A stretch of DNA of 64,000 nt. Source: SG8-41 sp035649495. GTDB taxonomy: Bacteria > Pseudomonadota > Gammaproteobacteria > Burkholderiales > SG8-41. Shown piece by piece: positions 60,962-64,000 of the stretch. A model generated the notes under the pieces. It made no database searches and was not told the origin of the DNA. It was given only the letters and a program-made list of their open reading frames with translations. Within the stretch, counting starts at the first letter, position 1. Every line of letters begins with the position of its first letter. The position numbers and the translations under genes are program-made. The stretch covers positions 1 through 64,000 of the forward strand of contig DASRJL010000106.1 in assembly GCA_035649495.1 (NCBI GenBank), in the 5' to 3' direction.

Positions 60962-61087
60962 TCCAAATTCCAAGCACCAAATTCAAAACAAGCACCAAGG
61001 CTCAAGCACCAAGTTCCAAACGCTCGCCGTTTGTGATTGGGGATTTGGTGCTTGAAGCTTGTTTGTGATTTGGGATTTGTGCCTTGC
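60962..61087. repeat. CCAAATTCCAAGCACCAA-word inverted array
   Basis: The left arm 60963-61020 (CCAAATTCCAAGCACCAAAT and variants) and right arm 61030-61086 (GATTTGGTGCTTGAAGC and variants) are inverse, AT-richer than the surroundings, with a short GC loop. It fills the spacer between the lactonase start and the ThDP enzyme stop. Confidence 0.9.
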
Positions 61088-61095
61088 TCCTTGAG

Positions 61096-62772
61096 TCAAT
61101 GCGCGCCTCCCGGATGCTTCGCCGGCAAGGGGAAGTACTCGGCGACCGGGATTTCGATCACGCTCGGCACGTCCAGCTTGAGCGCCGCGGAAACGGTTTC
61201 CGCGATGTCCTGCGGCCGCGTGACGTAGTAGCCCTTCGCGCCGTAGACCTCGGCGAGCTTGTCGAAGCGGGGATTGACGAGATCGACGCCCACATATTTC
61301 TTGTCGAAGCTGCGTTGCTGGAAAGCCTTCTCCGCGCCGTGGCAGCTGTTGTTGAGCACGAGGCTCACCAGCGGGATGCGATGGCGCACGGCGGTGTTGA
61401 TCTCCTGCGAGGTGTACAGGAATCCGCCGTCGCCCTGAATGCTCAACGCGGGCCGCTCGGGACGCCCGAGCTTGGTGCCGAGGCCCGTGGCATAGCCCAT
61501 CCCGAGACCGCCGTGACCCGCGTAGTTGAAGAACGTCTTCGGCAGCTCGAAATCCAGTCGGTCATAGGTGAGGCCGGGCGCGATGCCGGCGTCGAGCGTC
61601 ACCATACAGTCGCGCGGCAGCGCCTTGCGCAGTTCCGGGAAGACACGCTGCGGCATCATCGGATCGCCGGGCAACGTGCTCTCCGCCTCCAGGCGGGCCT
61701 TGCGCCGCGCCTTGAGCGCGGCGATCTCCGCGCGCCAGCCCGCGCGGTCCGGCTGCTTACTCGAGCGCAGCGCTTCGAGCAGCTGCTGCGCGACGGTTTT
61801 CGCGTCGCCTACGATGCCGACCTCCACCGGGTGGTTGCGGCCGACTTCGTGCGCGTCTATGTCCACCTGGACGATGCGCGTCTCCCGGTTGAGGACGGAG
61901 TTGTTCCAGTGCGTGGTGTGCTGGTTCAACCGCGATCCCAGCGCGAGGATCACGTCGGCGTGGTTGATCGCTTCGAGGGCTTCCGGCGCGCCACGGTTGC
62001 CCGGCGTGCCCACGAAGAGCGCGTGGCTGTTCGGCACCGCATCGTTGTGGCCGTACGACGGCACGAGCGCCGCGCTCAGCAGCTCCGCGAGCGCGACGGC
62101 TTCGGCCGTCGCCTCGGAGTCGACCACGCCGCCGCCCGCGAGCAGCAGCGGACGCTCCGCCTTCGACAGGACCTCGGCCGCCCGCTTGACCGCCTCGCGA
62201 TCGCCGGGCGCGCGCAGCTCGGTAGGCCGGTAGGCCGACGGCCGCCCGAGCGACTGCTCTATGGTCTGGCCCTCCAGCAGGTCGCGCGGAATATTGACGA
62301 ATGCCGGACCGCGCTTCGCCCCGAGCGCGGTGCGGAACGCGTCGTGCAGCGCCTCCGGGATGCGCTCGGTCTGGTGCACGTGCCGCGCGAGATACGTGAC
62401 GGGCTTGAAGATGCTCACGAGATCGAAGGACTGCGCGCCGTCGCGATCGAGGTTCGCCCGCTCGACGTCGCCCGCGATCACCACCACCGGCGCGCGGCCC
62501 TTGTAGGCGAGCGCGATGCCGGTCATGAGGTTGATCGTCCCGGGACCGGAGGTCGTCATGCACACCGACGGCTTGCCCGAGGCGCGGGAATAGCCGTACG
62601 CCATGAACGCCGCGCCTTCCTCGTGGCGGGTATCGAGAAAGCGGATGTCGCTCCTGCCGTGCAGCGCGGTCACCATCGTGTTGGTCGTGGTGCCTACCAG
62701 GCCGAACACGTACTCGACGCCTTCCGCCCCCAGCGCTTCGATTACCGCCTCACCGGCCTTGATCTTTGCCAT
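61096..62772 (-). CDS. Thiamine diphosphate-dependent enzyme (acetolactate synthase-like)
   Basis: A 558-residue ThDP enzyme with three domains. The catalytic glutamate is in DTRHEEGAAFMAYGYSRASG. SGPGTINLMTGIALAYKGRA is the typical second segment. The ThDP/magnesium motif is SIQGDGGFLYTSQEINTAVR ... SLVLNNSC. Members include acetolactate synthase, oxalyl-CoA decarboxylase, sulfoacetaldehyde acetyltransferase and benzaldehyde lyase; the substrate cannot be assigned. No regulatory subunit gene (ilvN) is adjacent, which argues against biosynthetic AHAS. Divergent from the VOC gene. Confidence 0.92.
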   Translation of the reverse strand: MAKIKAGEAVIEALGAEGVEYVFGLVGTTTNTMVTALHGRSDIRFLDTRHEEGAAFMAYGYSRASGKPSVCMTTSGPGTINLMTGIALAYKGRAPVVVIAGDVERANLDRDGAQSFDLVSIFKPVTYLARHVHQTERIPEALHDAFRTALGAKRGPAFVNIPRDLLEGQTIEQSLGRPSAYRPTELRAPGDREAVKRAAEVLSKAERPLLLAGGGVVDSEATAEAVALAELLSAALVPSYGHNDAVPNSHALFVGTPGNRGAPEALEAINHADVILALGSRLNQHTTHWNNSVLNRETRIVQVDIDAHEVGRNHPVEVGIVGDAKTVAQQLLEALRSSKQPDRAGWRAEIAALKARRKARLEAESTLPGDPMMPQRVFPELRKALPRDCMVTLDAGIAPGLTYDRLDFELPKTFFNYAGHGGLGMGYATGLGTKLGRPERPALSIQGDGGFLYTSQEINTAVRHRIPLVSLVLNNSCHGAEKAFQQRSFDKKYVGVDLVNPRFDKLAEVYGAKGYYVTRPQDIAETVSAALKLDVPSVIEIPVAEYFPLPAKHPGGAH

Positions 62773-62813
62773 CGCGATCTCCTGTTCAAGCTTTCAACGA
62801 TAACATCAAAATC

Positions 62814-62866
62814 CGTGATGCGTGACGCATGACCACGACCCATGACGCATGACGCTTGACCCTGGT
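62814..62866. repeat. GTGATGCGTGACGC-word inverted array
   Basis: CGTGATGCGTGACGCATGACC (62814-62834) and CATGACGCATGACGC (62842-62856) are inverse word arrays with an 8-base loop, in the divergent spacer upstream of the ThDP enzyme. Confidence 0.75.
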
Positions 62867-62961
62867 TCGAGGTCGAGACCACATCATGTCGGGCAGTCGA
62901 TAGGCGCGGGGTTCGCGGTGCGCCGGAGGATGCATAATCGCAATTCTATCCGGAGGCCCAC

Positions 62962-63384
62962 ATGAAATCGCGAATCACGCTCATCACCCTCGGCGTCGAT
63001 GACCTGGAGCGCTCGCTCCTGTTCTATCGCGACGGCCTCGGGCTAAGGACCGAAGGCATCGTCGGCAAGGAGTTCGAGCACGGCGCGGTGGCTTTCTTCG
63101 ACCTGCAGGCCGGGCTCAAGCTCGCGCTCTGGCCCCGCGGGAGCCTCGCCCACGACACGGGAATTCCGGAGAGGCCGCCGTCTGCGACCGATTTCTCGCT
63201 CGCGCACAACGTGTCCTCGAAGGCGGAAGTCGATGCCGTGATGAACGAGGCGCGCACCGCCGGCGCGACGATCGTGAAGCCGGCGCACGACACGTTCTGG
63301 GGCGGCTACGCCGGCTATTTCCAGGACCCGGACCAGCACCTCTGGGAGGTCGCGTGGAACCCGCAATGGACTATCGGGGAGTGA
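62962..63384 (+). CDS. VOC-superfamily (glyoxalase-like) protein
   Basis: A 140-residue two-module VOC protein. RITLITLGVDDLERSLLFYR is the first beta-alpha-beta start. ATIVKPAHDTFWGGYAGYFQ and DPDQHLWEVAWNPQW form the second, with the conserved DPDGHxWE-type metal-site motif (here DPDQHLWEV). GGAGGCCC precedes the ATG. Members are dioxygenases, isomerases or resistance proteins; the specific role is unknown. Convergent with the secretion ATPase gene. Confidence 0.9.
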   Translation: MKSRITLITLGVDDLERSLLFYRDGLGLRTEGIVGKEFEHGAVAFFDLQAGLKLALWPRGSLAHDTGIPERPPSATDFSLAHNVSSKAEVDAVMNEARTAGATIVKPAHDTFWGGYAGYFQDPDQHLWEVAWNPQWTIGE

Positions 63385-63393
63385 AGACCCGGG

Positions 63394-64000
63394 TCAGGCG
63401 CAGTTGCCGCGCACTTCCTTCAGGTCGGTGAAGCCCTGCAGGCACTTGTCGATGCCATCCTGCTTGAGCGTGCGCATGCCCGCCGGCATCGCGAGCCGGC
63501 GCAGCTCGTGCGCGTCGGCGCGGCGGTGGATGAGCGGGGCGATGGCGGGCGTGTTGACGAAGAGCTCGTGCACGCCGATGCGTCCGCGGTAGCCGGTGTC
63601 GCGGCAGGCTGCGCAACCCCGCGCGCTCCATAGCTGCAGCGGACCGTAGCTTCCTTCCCACTCCGCGAGCACGGCGCGCGGCTCGAACGGCGTGTCGGTG
63701 CAATATTCGGTGGCCAACGCAAGGGCCCGCTCCCCGTCCAGGGCCTCGGCGGTCCTGCACTCGAAGCACAGCTTCCGCACCAGGCGCTGGGCCAGCACGC
63801 CGAGGAGCGAATCGGCAAAGTTGAACGGCTGCACGCCCATGTCCAGCAGACGCACCACGGTGTCCACCGAGTTGTTGGTGTGCAGCGTGGAGAATACGGT
63901 GTGGCCGGTGAGCGAGGCCTCGACCGCGATCTGCGCGGTTTCCGTGTCGCGCATCTCCCCCACCATGATGACGTCGGGGTCCGCGCGCAGGAACGAGCGC
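63394..64000 (-). CDS. GspE/PilB-type secretion or pilus ATPase, C-terminal part (cut by window edge)
   Basis: The minus strand reads in from the edge as RSFLRADPDVIMVGEMRDTE (Walker B / Asp box), then AQIAVEASLTGHTVFSTLHT (His box) and NNSVDTVVRLLDMGV. The C-terminal zinc module has LCFEC and GCAACRDTGYRGRIGVHELF (two C-x2-C pairs). About 202 residues are visible; the N-terminal domains and Walker A lie beyond the edge. It powers type IV pilus extension or type II secretion. With the pilin-like gene at 57891 it suggests pilus/secretion capacity in this region. Confidence 0.93.
   Translation of the reverse strand, partial: RSFLRADPDVIMVGEMRDTETAQIAVEASLTGHTVFSTLHTNNSVDTVVRLLDMGVQPFNFADSLLGVLAQRLVRKLCFECRTAEALDGERALALATEYCTDTPFEPRAVLAEWEGSYGPLQLWSARGCAACRDTGYRGRIGVHELFVNTPAIAPLIHRRADAHELRRLAMPAGMRTLKQDGIDKCLQGFTDLKEVRGNCA

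Noticed and set aside
61084..62832. A 582-codon plus-strand frame opposite the ThDP enzyme
   Set aside because: It mirrors the minus-strand enzyme with all its motifs and shows only low-complexity Arg/Val/His text.

Overview
The window is 64 kb of GC-rich, densely coded bacterial chromosome. Its content points to a betaproteobacterium of Burkholderiales type: ten orphan Bug/TctC periplasmic binding proteins, a Kdo hydroxylase, class I DAHP synthase, CoxLMS-type molybdenum hydroxylase, and GspE/PilB and pilin genes. The taxon is inferred from gene content. I saw no rRNA, tRNA, CRISPR array, prophage or transposase.

Layout. 0-5 kb: AlaX-like editing protein (cut by the left edge), Bug protein, cupin, TRAP binding protein without a signal peptide, CBS protein, second Bug protein. 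4.9-10.5 kb: UbiD-type decarboxylase and a three-gene CoxM/CoxS/CoxL hydroxylase. 10.6-14.6 kb: beta-propeller lipoprotein, an unrecognised 344-residue protein, a UGSC-family selenoprotein with an in-frame TGA and a SECIS-like hairpin, and a Bug protein. 14.7-20.6 kb: DinB, TauD-type dioxygenase, GMC oxidoreductase with its small subunit, KdoO, and a PhyH remnant. 20.6-26.7 kb: PanE-like reductase, two Bug proteins, M32 carboxypeptidase, DUF808 membrane protein. 27-31 kb: two tandem copies of a small basic coiled-coil gene, DAHP synthase, amidohydrolase. 31-43.4 kb: proline-rich membrane-anchored protein, CoA-transferase, PrpD / dihydropyrimidinase / small protein / COG0523 GTPase operon, PhnD-like and Bug proteins, DsbA-family isomerase. 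43.5-50.9 kb: mainly minus-strand catabolic genes. 50.9-54.3 kb: three exported proteins (aldolase-like, propeller, Tat amidohydrolase). 55.6-64 kb: two-domain glycosyltransferase and pilin-like gene with overlapping start codons, FMN oxidase, lactonase, ThDP enzyme, VOC protein, secretion/pilus ATPase (cut by the right edge).

How the genes fit together. Most of the window looks like catabolic capacity for organic acids, aromatics and pyrimidine-like compounds: binding proteins sit beside decarboxylases, CoA-transferase, acyl-CoA ligase, oxidoreductases and hydrolases. No TctA/TctB or TRAP membrane subunits are present, so the binding proteins must use membrane partners encoded elsewhere.

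Two things stand out. First, the selenoprotein at 12954-13490: a standard gene caller would truncate it at TGA 13236-13238, but the same frame stays open for 83 more codons and a 7-bp hairpin with an AGUGU loop follows the TGA. Second, most spacers between genes hold short words (7-14 bp) in tandem, often followed by the same word inverted. Different spacers use different words, a few word families recur, and one family runs into coding sequence and encodes the signal-peptide region of three Bug proteins.
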